11,355 nt of DNA, taken from CAZKMM01 sp964553915. GTDB taxonomy: Bacteria; RBG-13-61-14; DRUE01. Below the pieces are notes generated by a model. The model had not been told where the DNA came from. It made no database searches and was given only the letters and a program-made list of their open reading frames with translations. The position numbers were made by a program, and so were the translations under genes. Where the stretch lies: assembly GCA_964553915.1 (NCBI GenBank), contig CAZKMM010000087.1:1-11355 (forward strand), given 5' to 3'. The number at the start of each line of letters is the position of its first letter. The first letter of the stretch is position 1. Shown one piece after another: positions 1-6,681 of this stretch.

Positions 1-846
1 GGAGAAATTGTTGAGCCTTATTCTGAGATGGTCTGGACCCCGGCAGATATTTTTGAAGCCTCTGGATACCGGGTGGGAGGACTGGGCGGACCCTTTGAAA
101 AGCTCACCCATCACCTGGAAGTGATTTTTATCCACCATCGCATCCAGTTTGGCACCCTGGAGAACCTGCTTAAATTTATGGACCAGTATCAGGTGGAGGT
201 GAGCGTGCTTCTTCCCATTGCTCCTTTAACCGACGGATTTCAATATCTGGAAAAAGCTAAAGGCAATTCCCGCCTGCTCTGTTTTGCCAGTGTCCATCCC
301 GAGGATGCGGAAAAAGAAAAAAAGCTCAAAGACCAGCTCGCTTTAGGGTGTAAGGGAGTGAAATTACATCCTCCTCTGCAAAACTGCCCTCCGGACCATC
401 CGGGATATTTTGAAATTCTGGAAATCCTCAAGCCCAAGCCGGTTCCGGTAATCTTCCATACCGGCATTGTTCATTATTACCCGGCATATCAGCCAATTCG
501 CTATGGCTATGGCGAGCCGAAAAAATTTGAAAAACTAATCCAGGCTTTCCCGGAAATTCCCATTGTTATGGCTCATCTGGGAATGAGACAGTCAGAGCAG
601 GTTCTGGAGCTGGGAAGAAAATATCACCATCTTTATGCGGATGGCTCCAATCAAAGACTGAAGGTATTAAAGCAGGCAGTGGATGCTTTTGGCAAAGACC
701 GGCTGATTTTTGGCTCGGATTTCCCTGCTTCCCGCCAGGGCACCCCGATTAAAATCGGGCTCAAGCTGACCAAAAACGACCCGGAATTTCAGGAAAAATA
801 TTTCTGGAAAAATGCTCAGAGCCTTTTAGAGATGGCTGGAAAATGA
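1..846 (+). CDS. Amidohydrolase-family metal-dependent hydrolase, 3' part of gene
   Basis: Probably a TIM-barrel hydrolase of the amidohydrolase-2 type; the substrate is unknown. The frame is open from base 1, nine codons before the first ATG (base 28), so the true start lies upstream. Counting from that ATG (272 residues), I see VKLHPP with a Lys at 112, IFHTG with a His at 144, AHLG with a His at 183, and FGSDFP with an Asp at 231. These match the Lys, two His and Asp that line the metal site on successive strands in this superfamily. The N-terminal HxH metal motif is not visible and should lie just before the window, which also argues that ATG 28 is not the start. The gene converges on the receiver gene with 7 bases between stops and no recognisable terminator. 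The family is fairly certain; the reaction is not. Confidence 0.8.
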   Translation, partial: GEIVEPYSEMVWTPADIFEASGYRVGGLGGPFEKLTHHLEVIFIHHRIQFGTLENLLKFMDQYQVEVSVLLPIAPLTDGFQYLEKAKGNSRLLCFASVHPEDAEKEKKLKDQLALGCKGVKLHPPLQNCPPDHPGYFEILEILKPKPVPVIFHTGIVHYYPAYQPIRYGYGEPKKFEKLIQAFPEIPIVMAHLGMRQSEQVLELGRKYHHLYADGSNQRLKVLKQAVDAFGKDRLIFGSDFPASRQGTPIKIGLKLTKNDPEFQEKYFWKNAQSLLEMAGK

Positions 847-853
847 CCACCGC

Positions 854-1249
854 TTAAGCCTGAGCCTCTCTCTTTTCGTGGTAGATTTCTTTAATCTGGC
901 TTATAATCTGATTGAAATCATCGGATTTAAGGAGAAAGCCTTCCGCACCTGCTTCATAAGCCAGGTCCATCAGGTCCAGGTCCCGCTTGGCAGAGTAGAT
1001 GAGAATCAGGCTCTCTCTGGTTTTGGGATGTGCTTTAAGCACCCGGCAGATTTCTATCCCATCCACATCAGGCATCATTATATCTAAAAGGATAATATCC
1101 GGCTGGTGCTCCAGAACCTTTTTGTAAACCTCCTTACCCTGCTCCACGGTGTAAACCTCAAATCCTGCCTCTGCTAAAGCATCCCGGGTAAGCGCAAGCT
1201 GAAGCCGATTATCATCCGCCACCAATACCTTTAACTTTCCGGCTATCAT
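854..1249 (-). CDS. Single-domain response regulator (CheY-like receiver)
   Basis: A 131-residue protein that is almost entirely a receiver domain. The acidic pair is D12-D13, the phosphoacceptor is D56 in ILLDIMMPDVDG, the switch Ser is S86 in IYSAK, and the conserved Lys is K108 in GFLLKSD. No output domain follows, so it probably acts by protein-protein contact or as a phosphorelay intermediate. Its ATG overlaps the TGA of the cyclic-nucleotide-binding gene by four bases (1246-1249), which suggests translational coupling; only a weak AGGGAAG lies upstream. It is the last gene of a three-gene operon with a potassium channel. No histidine kinase is present in the window, so its phosphodonor is unknown. 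Confidence 0.93.
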   Translation of the reverse strand: MIAGKLKVLVADDNRLQLALTRDALAEAGFEVYTVEQGKEVYKKVLEHQPDIILLDIMMPDVDGIEICRVLKAHPKTRESLILIYSAKRDLDLMDLAYEAGAEGFLLKSDDFNQIISQIKEIYHEKREAQA

Positions 1250-1755
1250 AATTCACTTCCCTGCCACTGTCCCAGAACTACACTTAAAACCGTGGTTAGT
1301 TTCGCAATGTCCTGGTTGGCTTTCCGAAGTCGGTCTGCAATTATTTTAGCAATATTTCTGAAAATATAAAGCCCTGCCCTGGGATTGCGTTCAACAAAAT
1401 CCTCAAAATCCGAACTTTTGACCTCATATAAAACTACCTCGGTGCGAGCCTGAGCTGTGGCACTCCTCTGCTCCTGACCCAGAATAAATGCCATCTCTCC
1501 AAAAATCTCCCCGGGATGAAGAGATACCAGCACCTTTTCCCGCTCCTTTCCAGAAACCGGTAAAGTTATTGCCAGGGACACTCCCACCTCTCCCTCCCGA
1601 ATGATAAAAAGCGAATCGCCCTTCTCCCCTTCCCGAACAATTACCTGCCCGGCAGAAAATTCCCGGGTCCGAATCAGCTGAGCAAACTCCTTTAAATCTT
1701 CTCTCCCCAGCCCTTCCAGAAGCCGAAGCCGAGATAAAAAGCCTAAATCCGGCAT
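1246..1755 (-). CDS. Stand-alone cyclic-nucleotide-binding domain protein
   Basis: A 169-residue protein of the Crp/PKA-type cNMP-binding fold (residues about 5-120) followed by a helical tail (about 121-160). The phosphate-binding cassette is clear: PGEIFGEMAF at 81-90 and RSAT at 97-100, giving the expected Glu (E87) and Arg (R97) for nucleotide phosphate and ribose contacts. There is no helix-turn-helix region, so it is unlikely to be a Crp-like transcription factor. It has no membrane segment. A strong AAAGGAGGG ribosome binding site lies a few bases upstream and overlaps the end of the channel gene, 11 bases away. Sitting between a channel gene and a receiver gene, it could be a soluble nucleotide-sensing partner of either; that is inference. 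Binding of cAMP, cGMP or another ligand cannot be settled from sequence. Confidence 0.88.
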   Translation of the reverse strand: MPDLGFLSRLRLLEGLGREDLKEFAQLIRTREFSAGQVIVREGEKGDSLFIIREGEVGVSLAITLPVSGKEREKVLVSLHPGEIFGEMAFILGQEQRSATAQARTEVVLYEVKSSDFEDFVERNPRAGLYIFRNIAKIIADRLRKANQDIAKLTTVLSVVLGQWQGSEL

Positions 1756-1766
1756 TGTCCCTCCTT

Positions 1767-2930
1767 TCAGACCAAAACCACCAGCCAGACCCCGGGTTTA
1801 ACAATCATATCATCCGGGGGATTAAGCTGAACCTTGACCGTCTTTCGCTTCCGGAAAAAATCCTCCTTCTTTCCTTCAAAATGCTTTTTTAAAAACTGGT
1901 CAATCGCAGTCATCTCCTCGCTCAAAATATCCTCAAGAGTAAACCCGGTCTCCTCCTCCCAGGCCAGCCCCAGAACCAGCCCGGAATTGTTCCCCCGGAA
2001 ATGCTCAAAAACCGTCTTAAAATCCTTCCCTTCCAGATGAGAGGGGAGCTTAACCTGCCGAAGCCGGGAAACCGGCACAGAGGAAAGCATCTCCTGAAGG
2101 GCAAAACATACCCCAGGAGCCATTGCTGAGCTGGCAAGAAGTAGCTCGTGTCCGGCTCCGAAAGGGATAATCGGCTCTATTCCGGCTCTTGCCAGATGAC
2201 CCCGATTCTCCGGATTTACCAGCTGGGCAGATATGACCAGAGAGGGATTTAAAGAACGAGCAGTTAAAGCACAGATCAGTGCCCGCTCATCTGCACGAGG
2301 AAATCCTTCCTCCACCCTGCCATCTGCCAGAATAATCATCCTGCTCGCATTCTTCACCCCGGCTCGCTCCAAAACTGTCTCCTGAGTAAAATCACCCCGA
2401 ACATACTTTAACCCCTGATGCCGGAACCGATACAATATCTCATTTATCTCTTCCTCTCCCTGCTCATTGACCAAAACCAGCTCCGGTGCCGGCTCAGCCT
2501 GATAAATTGATTCCAGTAAAGGTATCCCCTGATGATTCCAACCGCAGATAATAATATGCCCCCGGATTCTAATCTCTTTCATTCCCCTACCCTCCAGAAG
2601 CCTTCGCTCCACCAGGCGGGAAGCAATACTGGCAGTTAAAATTGATACAAAGACCAGGCTCAAACCCATTAAAAGAATAGTAAGAGCCTTTCCCAGCGGG
2701 CTCTTGGGAGTTATATCTCCATAGCCAGTGGTGGTGGCAGTTACCACCAGCCACCAGAAGGCTTCGCCCAGATTATGCATAACTCCATTTTTTTGCTCTA
2801 CAAAGAAAACCAGTAGGGCAAAAACCAGAATTATTCCTCCCAGCAGAAGCAGAATTTTTGCCGGGCTTAAACTGGAAAAGAATTCTACCAGCTCAAACAG
2901 TCGCTCCCGCCTGGGTTTTACCTTTGCCAT
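1767..2930 (-). CDS. Two-TM potassium channel with RCK (TrkA-N) domain
   Basis: A 387-residue inner-membrane channel of the MthK-like architecture. TM1 is at about 24-44, the pore helix at about 54-66, the selectivity filter TTTGYGD at 66-72, and TM2 at about 82-105. The cytoplasmic part starts with the RCK nucleotide-binding strand IIICGWNHQG at 126-135; as in MthK, the strict GxGxxG of NAD-binding Rossmann folds is not kept. An RCK-C-like region ends the protein (VKPGVWLVVLV). An in-frame TAA lies just upstream of ATG 2930, so this is the earliest ATG. There is no good ribosome binding site (only AGAAAAG adjacent to the ATG), and a promoter lies 9 bases upstream. It is the first gene of the operon with the cNMP-binding and receiver proteins. 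K+ selectivity follows from the GYG filter; the gating ligand is unknown. Confidence 0.93.
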   Translation of the reverse strand: MAKVKPRRERLFELVEFFSSLSPAKILLLLGGIILVFALLVFFVEQKNGVMHNLGEAFWWLVVTATTTGYGDITPKSPLGKALTILLMGLSLVFVSILTASIASRLVERRLLEGRGMKEIRIRGHIIICGWNHQGIPLLESIYQAEPAPELVLVNEQGEEEINEILYRFRHQGLKYVRGDFTQETVLERAGVKNASRMIILADGRVEEGFPRADERALICALTARSLNPSLVISAQLVNPENRGHLARAGIEPIIPFGAGHELLLASSAMAPGVCFALQEMLSSVPVSRLRQVKLPSHLEGKDFKTVFEHFRGNNSGLVLGLAWEEETGFTLEDILSEEMTAIDQFLKKHFEGKKEDFFRKRKTVKVQLNPPDDMIVKPGVWLVVLV

Positions 2931-2939
2931 CTTTTCTGG

Positions 2940-2968
2940 TTTTTAACATTCCCGGAAGCTTTTTGCAA
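2940..2968 (-). promoter_or_regulatory. Promoter of the potassium channel operon
   Basis: On the minus strand, TTGCAA (2968-2963) is followed by 17 bases and TAAAAA (2945-2940), preceded by TGT, giving an extended -10 of the form TGTTAAAAA. Only 9 bases separate the -10 from the channel ATG at 2930, so transcription should start a few bases before the start codon, or at it. This fits the lack of a Shine-Dalgarno sequence for that gene. Confidence 0.6.
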
Positions 2969-3004
2969 ACCTTAATTTTTCCCAAGCTCAAGCTCTGTTA
3001 AAAT
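2967..3004 (+). promoter_or_regulatory. Promoter of the sulfatase-like gene, extended -10
   Basis: An extended -10, TGT plus TAAAAT (2996-3004), lies 8 bases before the ATG at 3013. No good -35 is present at 17 bases. Instead the block AAACCTTAATTT (2967-2978) lies 17 bases upstream of the TGT. The same block with one base changed occurs at exactly the same distance before the extended -10 of the gene at 10221. The predicted start point falls at or next to the ATG, so the mRNA may be leaderless. Confidence 0.55.
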
Positions 3005-3012
3005 GAAAAAAT

Positions 3013-5085
3013 ATGAAGCAAAGAACCCAGCTTTTCTCTCGCCTGCTTTTGATTTTCCTGCTCAGCGAGATTTTTGCCCTCAGCGAGCTTATCCTCATTC
3101 CCTTCTCCTACCTGCTGATTCAAATTAAAGGAGAAAATCTTGTTTCCCAGCTGGTCTATTTTTCAAAAACCATCCATTCCACTGCCAGCTTCAGAAATTT
3201 TCAGGTGCTGGGAATTCTCGCTTTGATTTCTGGAGTTCCTGGTTTTATCGGGGAAAATTTGGCTAAGAGAATTTCTCAAAACCTGAAGAATTCTTTTTTT
3301 ATTTTTGCGGGCGGAGGTTTTTTTCTTTTTTTGCTGATTATCTTTTTCCTTCAGGCAAGCTCCACCCCGCTCAGCATTGCTAAAAAGCTGGGGTTTTATC
3401 TCTCCAGCCTGATGATTTATCTTTTCTGGCTCTGGAATTTATGGAGGAGAAGGGGTCAGCTTCGCTGGGGAGAATTTCTTTTTTCCGGGCTGGGGTTTAG
3501 TTTGCTTTTAATTTTTCTTCGGGCGATTCTTGTTCTTTATCAGCCAGAATTTTTCTTCTGGCCTGGTCTGGGTCTTTGCTTTTTTCTCCTGCTTTTTCCT
3601 GCCTTAATCTGGCTGGGAAGAAAAATAGAGCGGAAAAACTATCTTTCCCTTAAACTCGGGGTATATTCCCTGCTATTGATTTACGGATTGCTTATCCTTT
3701 CTCTTCCGCTCTGGAGTTGGGGGAAATATTATTGGGGGAAAAAGCCTGCTAAAAATTCTCCCGGTATTATTCTTCTGGTTCTGGACACTTTGCGAAAAGA
3801 CCATCTTTCCCTTTATGGATATTTCCGCCCAACCTCTCCCTTTCTGGAAAAGCTCGGAGAGTCCAGCTGGGTGTTTGAGCAGGCATTTTCCAGCTCTCCC
3901 TGGACCATCCCCTCTCACGCCAGCTTTTTTACTGGCTTACTCCCTTCCCGGCTCAACTGCCATTATGAGCATTTTCCTCTGGCAGAAAAATTTGAAACCC
4001 TGGCAGAAAAACTAAAAAAACAGGGATATTTTACCCTGGGCTGGTCAAATAATCCTCTGCTTAATTATCCCTCGGGCTTGCTTCAGGGCTTTGACCGGTT
4101 CGTGGAAGCTCATCCTCTGGAGCTTTACAGCGGGGAGCTGGTCTTTAGCTGGATTTTAAAATTAAAGCCAGATTATACCCGGGACAGCGGTGCAAAATAC
4201 ACCAATCAAAAGCTAGCTCGCTGGCTTGCTCACCTCTCTAAAAAGAAAAAGCCCTTTTTCCTCTTTGTCAATTATATGGAGACTCATCTTCCCTATCCCA
4301 CCCATCCCCTTGCCTATCAATTTTTTGTCAACCCGGAAACTGCAAGAAAGAACTATCCCCAGCCAGACTGGGATAAATATAACTGCTGGGGAGAAAAAAA
4401 TCCCCGGCTGAAAAAAACAGTGGAAAAATGGTATGATGGGGCAATTTTTTACCTAGACCATCAATTAGCAGAGCTTTACCAGAAGCTGGAACAAAATCAG
4501 CTTCTAGATAATACTATCCTGATTATCCTCAGCGACCACGGAGAAAGTTTTGGAGAACATAACTGGTGGGGACACGGTGCCACCCTTTACAATACTGAGC
4601 TGGCAGTTCCTTTGCTGATTCATTTTCCGGAAAAACTCACCTCGCGAAGAATTCAGATTCCCATCTCCTTAAGCGAGCTACCTGAGCTGATTTCCCAGCT
4701 TCTGCAAGAAAAAAGCGAACAGGAAATCCTGGCTCGCCTCAAAGAACAGGAAATTTATGCGGAAATCTTTAAGCCGGTAATTTATCTGGAAAGAATTTCC
4801 CGCACCTGCCCGGGTTATGAGAGCGACTGGCTAAACCGAAGAGAAAAAGCCCTGATTCAATATCCATATAAGCTAATCCTGAACTCCCGGGGAGAAGTTA
4901 AATTATTCAACTTCCTCACTGACCCGGAAGAAAAAAATGACCTCTCCAGAATAAAACCCGAGCTGAAACAAGAACTTTTAAGCCGGCTCCAGCTTCAAGC
5001 AAAATTTTTAAAACAAGCACCGCCTCTCAAAAGCCTCTCTCCTCATATCCATCAAGCCCTGAAATCCCTTCAATATTTAAGATAA
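3013..5085 (+). CDS. Membrane-anchored sulfatase/alkaline phosphatase superfamily protein
   Basis: A 690-residue protein with about six or seven hydrophobic segments in residues 9-233, followed by a large catalytic domain (about 250-600) expected on the outer face of the inner membrane. The domain starts with ILLVLDTLRKDHLSLYGY (metal ligand D258), continues with SPWTIPSHASFFTG (295-308) and has the second metal cluster SDHGESFGEH then GHG (D508, H509, H516, H521). The nucleophile position is Thr (T298) rather than the Cys or Ser that is converted to formylglycine in true sulfatases. The layout resembles lipoteichoic-acid synthases and phosphoethanolamine transferases, so transfer or hydrolysis of a phosphoester on an envelope glycan or lipid is more likely than sulfate-ester cleavage. 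The substrate is unknown. There is no ribosome binding site before ATG 3013, in line with a leaderless start. The gene is divergent from the channel operon. Confidence 0.85.
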   Translation: MKQRTQLFSRLLLIFLLSEIFALSELILIPFSYLLIQIKGENLVSQLVYFSKTIHSTASFRNFQVLGILALISGVPGFIGENLAKRISQNLKNSFFIFAGGGFFLFLLIIFFLQASSTPLSIAKKLGFYLSSLMIYLFWLWNLWRRRGQLRWGEFLFSGLGFSLLLIFLRAILVLYQPEFFFWPGLGLCFFLLLFPALIWLGRKIERKNYLSLKLGVYSLLLIYGLLILSLPLWSWGKYYWGKKPAKNSPGIILLVLDTLRKDHLSLYGYFRPTSPFLEKLGESSWVFEQAFSSSPWTIPSHASFFTGLLPSRLNCHYEHFPLAEKFETLAEKLKKQGYFTLGWSNNPLLNYPSGLLQGFDRFVEAHPLELYSGELVFSWILKLKPDYTRDSGAKYTNQKLARWLAHLSKKKKPFFLFVNYMETHLPYPTHPLAYQFFVNPETARKNYPQPDWDKYNCWGEKNPRLKKTVEKWYDGAIFYLDHQLAELYQKLEQNQLLDNTILIILSDHGESFGEHNWWGHGATLYNTELAVPLLIHFPEKLTSRRIQIPISLSELPELISQLLQEKSEQEILARLKEQEIYAEIFKPVIYLERISRTCPGYESDWLNRREKALIQYPYKLILNSRGEVKLFNFLTDPEEKNDLSRIKPELKQELLSRLQLQAKFLKQAPPLKSLSPHIHQALKSLQYLR

Positions 5086-5103
5086 AATTTTTTTTATTTT
5101 TTT
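5082..5103 (+). promoter_or_regulatory. T-rich tract: sulfatase gene end and possible UP element
   Basis: The sulfatase stop codon is followed by eight T, one A, then seven T. ATAAAA (5082-5087) and TTTTAT (5092-5097) could form a weak AU-only hairpin before the second T run, a poor but possible terminator. The tract ends just before the TTGACA of the perR promoter, so it also occupies the position of an AT-rich UP element. Which role matters cannot be decided here. Confidence 0.35.
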
Positions 5104-5104
5104 C

Positions 5105-5133
5105 TTGACAAACCCGGATTTTTTGGTAATAAT
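5105..5133 (+). promoter_or_regulatory. Sigma70-type promoter of the perR oxidative-defence operon
   Basis: A perfect -35 TTGACA (5105-5110) is followed by exactly 17 bases and AATAAT (5128-5133), five of six matches to the -10 consensus. An AT-rich tract lies directly upstream. Transcription would start around 5140, giving a leader of roughly 20 bases before the perR ATG at 5159. No other comparable promoter is visible before the next eight genes, so this probably drives the whole operon. Confidence 0.8.
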
Positions 5134-5147
5134 AATAATTACTATTA
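5127..5147 (+). promoter_or_regulatory. Per/Fur-box-like operator over the perR -10
   Basis: A 21-bp AT-rich near-palindrome centred on 5137 has 9 of 10 base pairs complementary. It resembles the Per box TTATAATNATTATAA (11 of 14 informative positions) and covers the -10 element and predicted start point. A repressor bound here would block RNA polymerase. PerR autoregulation is well known in other bacteria. The TAA repeats mean several registers score equally, so the exact box is uncertain. Confidence 0.6.
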
Positions 5148-5158
5148 AGAACTTAAAA

Positions 5159-5557
5159 ATGAGAATGACTCGCCAGAGGAAAATCATCCTGGACGAGCTG
5201 AAAAAAAGCAAAAATCATCCCAGTGCGGACCAGCTCTGGGAACGGGTGAGAAAAAGGCTTCCCAGAATCAGTCTGGGCACGGTTTACCGAAATTTAGAGA
5301 AGCTGGCAGATGAGGGGATGATTCTCCGTTTGGAACTCCCAAACCAGCCCAGACGATATGATGCTAATACCAATGACCATTATCATATCTTCTGTGTGGA
5401 GTGTGCCCGGACCGAGGATTTAGCCTATCATCCCTCAGTTGACCTGACCCGAATTTTCTCCAGAAAAACTGACTACAAAATTCTCGGATATAGAATTCAT
5501 ATTCTGGGAATCTGTCCGGAATGCCAGAAAAAGAAAACCAAGAAAGGAGGGGGATGA
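5159..5557 (+). CDS. perR: PerR-type peroxide-sensing Fur-family repressor
   Basis: A 132-residue Fur-family repressor with an N-terminal winged helix ([24 protein letters not shown]) and a C-terminal metal-binding dimer domain. The regulatory metal ligands of Bacillus PerR all align: H20, D68, H74, H76 and D87 correspond to H37, D85, H91, H93 and D104. The structural zinc site is C79xxC82 and C119xxC122. The Asp at the D104 position supports a peroxide-sensing PerR rather than Fur. The frame stays open back to a TTG at 5105, but that TTG is the first three bases of the -35 box and the extra 18 codons are promoter sequence, so ATG 5159 is chosen (ATG 5165 is also possible). The stop overlaps the rubrerythrin start. 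It is expected to repress this operon until H2O2 oxidises its metal-site histidines. Confidence 0.9.
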   Translation: MRMTRQRKIILDELKKSKNHPSADQLWERVRKRLPRISLGTVYRNLEKLADEGMILRLELPNQPRRYDANTNDHYHIFCVECARTEDLAYHPSVDLTRIFSRKTDYKILGYRIHILGICPECQKKKTKKGGG

Positions 5558-6132
5558 TGGCATCTATCAAAGGCACCAAGACCGAGAAAAACCTGCTCAC
5601 CGCCTTTGCTGGAGAGTCTCAAGCCCGGAACCGCTACACCTATTTTGCCAGCAAAGCTCGTAAGGAAGGTTATATCCAGATTTCTGCGATTTTTGAGGAG
5701 ACTGCCCATCAGGAAAAGGAGCATGCCAAGAGATTTTTCAGCTATCTGGAAGGTGGAGAAGTAAAGGTGGAGTGGGATTTCCCTGCCGGAGTAGTGGGGA
5801 GCACGCTGGAGAATCTCAAAGCCTCAGCAGATGGGGAGAAATATGAGCACAGCCAGATGTATCCGGAATTTGCCCAAATTGCCCGCCAGGAAGGTTTTGA
5901 GGAGATTGCGGATTTATTTGAGCGGGTGGCAGTGGCGGAGAAGTATCATGAGGAGCGGTATCGGAAGCTGGCAGAGAATATAGAAAAGGGGCGGGTTTTC
6001 AAGCGAGAGGGAAAAACCCGCTGGCGGTGTCGGAACTGCGGATACATTCACGAGGGAGATTCCCCTCCGGAAAAATGTCCTGCCTGTCTGCATCCTCAGG
6101 GATATTTTGAAGTGTTCGGTGAATATTATTAA
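5557..6132 (+). CDS. rbr: Rubrerythrin (peroxide reductase)
   Basis: A 191-residue cytoplasmic diiron peroxidase that reduces H2O2 to water with electrons from rubredoxin. With the start at 5557 the residue numbers match Desulfovibrio vulgaris rubrerythrin exactly: E20, E53, H56, E94, E97, E128 and H131 for the diiron site, and C158, C161, C174 and C177 for the C-terminal rubredoxin-like iron. This agreement, and a GGAGG site (5546-5550) six bases upstream, favour ATG 5557 over the adjacent ATG 5554 or the upstream in-frame ATG 5521, which lies inside perR. Start and stop overlap as TGATG, so it is translationally coupled to perR. Rubrerythrin is a classic PerR target in anaerobes. Confidence 0.97.
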   Translation: MASIKGTKTEKNLLTAFAGESQARNRYTYFASKARKEGYIQISAIFEETAHQEKEHAKRFFSYLEGGEVKVEWDFPAGVVGSTLENLKASADGEKYEHSQMYPEFAQIARQEGFEEIADLFERVAVAEKYHEERYRKLAENIEKGRVFKREGKTRWRCRNCGYIHEGDSPPEKCPACLHPQGYFEVFGEYY

Positions 6133-6162
6133 CCCTCTATCTTCTCTAACTCTATAGGAGGG
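6133..6162 (+). promoter_or_regulatory. Possible hairpin masking the second rubrerythrin's ribosome binding site
   Basis: CCCTCTAT (6133-6140), directly after the rubrerythrin stop, can pair with ATAGGAGGG (6154-6162) through eight base pairs with one bulged G and a 13-base loop. The 3' arm is the Shine-Dalgarno sequence of the next gene. It could lower or tune its translation. It is also compatible with chance in a pyrimidine-rich spacer. It is not a terminator, as no T run follows. Confidence 0.35.
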
Positions 6163-6167
6163 GGCAG

Positions 6168-6662
6168 ATGGACCAACGAATCCAGGAGGCGCTTCACCGG
6201 GCTTATCAAGGAGAGGCAAAAGCAGTGGTTCGGCTCCGGGTTTATGCCAAAAAGGCAGAGGAGGAGGGATATCCCCAGATTGCCAAGCTTTTTCGGGCAA
6301 TCAGTATTTCCGAAGAGATTCATTCTGAGCGAGCTTTAAAACTGCTTCGGGAGATTAGCTCCACTGAAGAGAATCTTAAAGCCAGTTTTGAATCTGAAAC
6401 CAGGATTGCCGGGGTGGCTTATGAAGAATTCCTCAAGCTGGCGGGCGAGGTGGGAGATAAGCCTACTTCGGTCTTTTTCTCTCAGGCAAGAGATGTGGAG
6501 GAGGTTCACGCCAGGCTTTACAAAGAAGCGATGAGCCATTTAATGGAGGAGCGTCAAACCACTTATTACATCTGTCAGGTCTGCGGGTATGTTTCTGATG
6601 GGGTGCTTCCGGAGGAATGTCCGGTCTGTTCTGCTCCCAAAGAAAATTTTAGCAGATTCTAA
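6168..6662 (+). CDS. Second, divergent rubrerythrin-like protein
   Basis: A 164-residue ferritin-like four-helix protein with a C-terminal rubredoxin-like domain. Diiron-type ligands include E16, E49xxH52, E77 and E111xxH114. The rubredoxin cysteines are C136, C139, C151 and C154. Aligning NLKAS in both proteins puts Ile80 where canonical rubrerythrin has E97, the carboxylate that exchanges with a His as the iron changes redox state. It is also about 27 residues shorter than the first rubrerythrin, mainly in the loops between helices and before the rubredoxin domain. A strong TAGGAGGGGG site precedes the ATG. It probably reduces peroxide or stores or handles iron, but the changed ligand could alter the reaction. 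The gene lies 35 bases after rbr, and the similarity between the two is too low for a recent duplication. Confidence 0.88.
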   Translation: MDQRIQEALHRAYQGEAKAVVRLRVYAKKAEEEGYPQIAKLFRAISISEEIHSERALKLLREISSTEENLKASFESETRIAGVAYEEFLKLAGEVGDKPTSVFFSQARDVEEVHARLYKEAMSHLMEERQTTYYICQVCGYVSDGVLPEECPVCSAPKENFSRF

Positions 6663-6681
6663 AACCAAAGGAGGGAAAAGG

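Noticed and set aside
847..860. GCTTAAGC palindrome between the convergent stops as a bidirectional terminator
   Set aside because: It is only eight bases, cannot form a loop without losing most of the stem, and has no flanking T run.
1424..1804. 126-codon open frame on the minus strand
   Set aside because: It is out of frame within the cNMP-binding gene, whose translation has a clear phosphate-binding cassette.
3295..3360. T-rich, low-complexity stretch in the sulfatase-like gene as a sign of a frameshift or pseudogene
   Set aside because: It encodes a phenylalanine- and leucine-rich membrane segment in an intact 690-residue frame.
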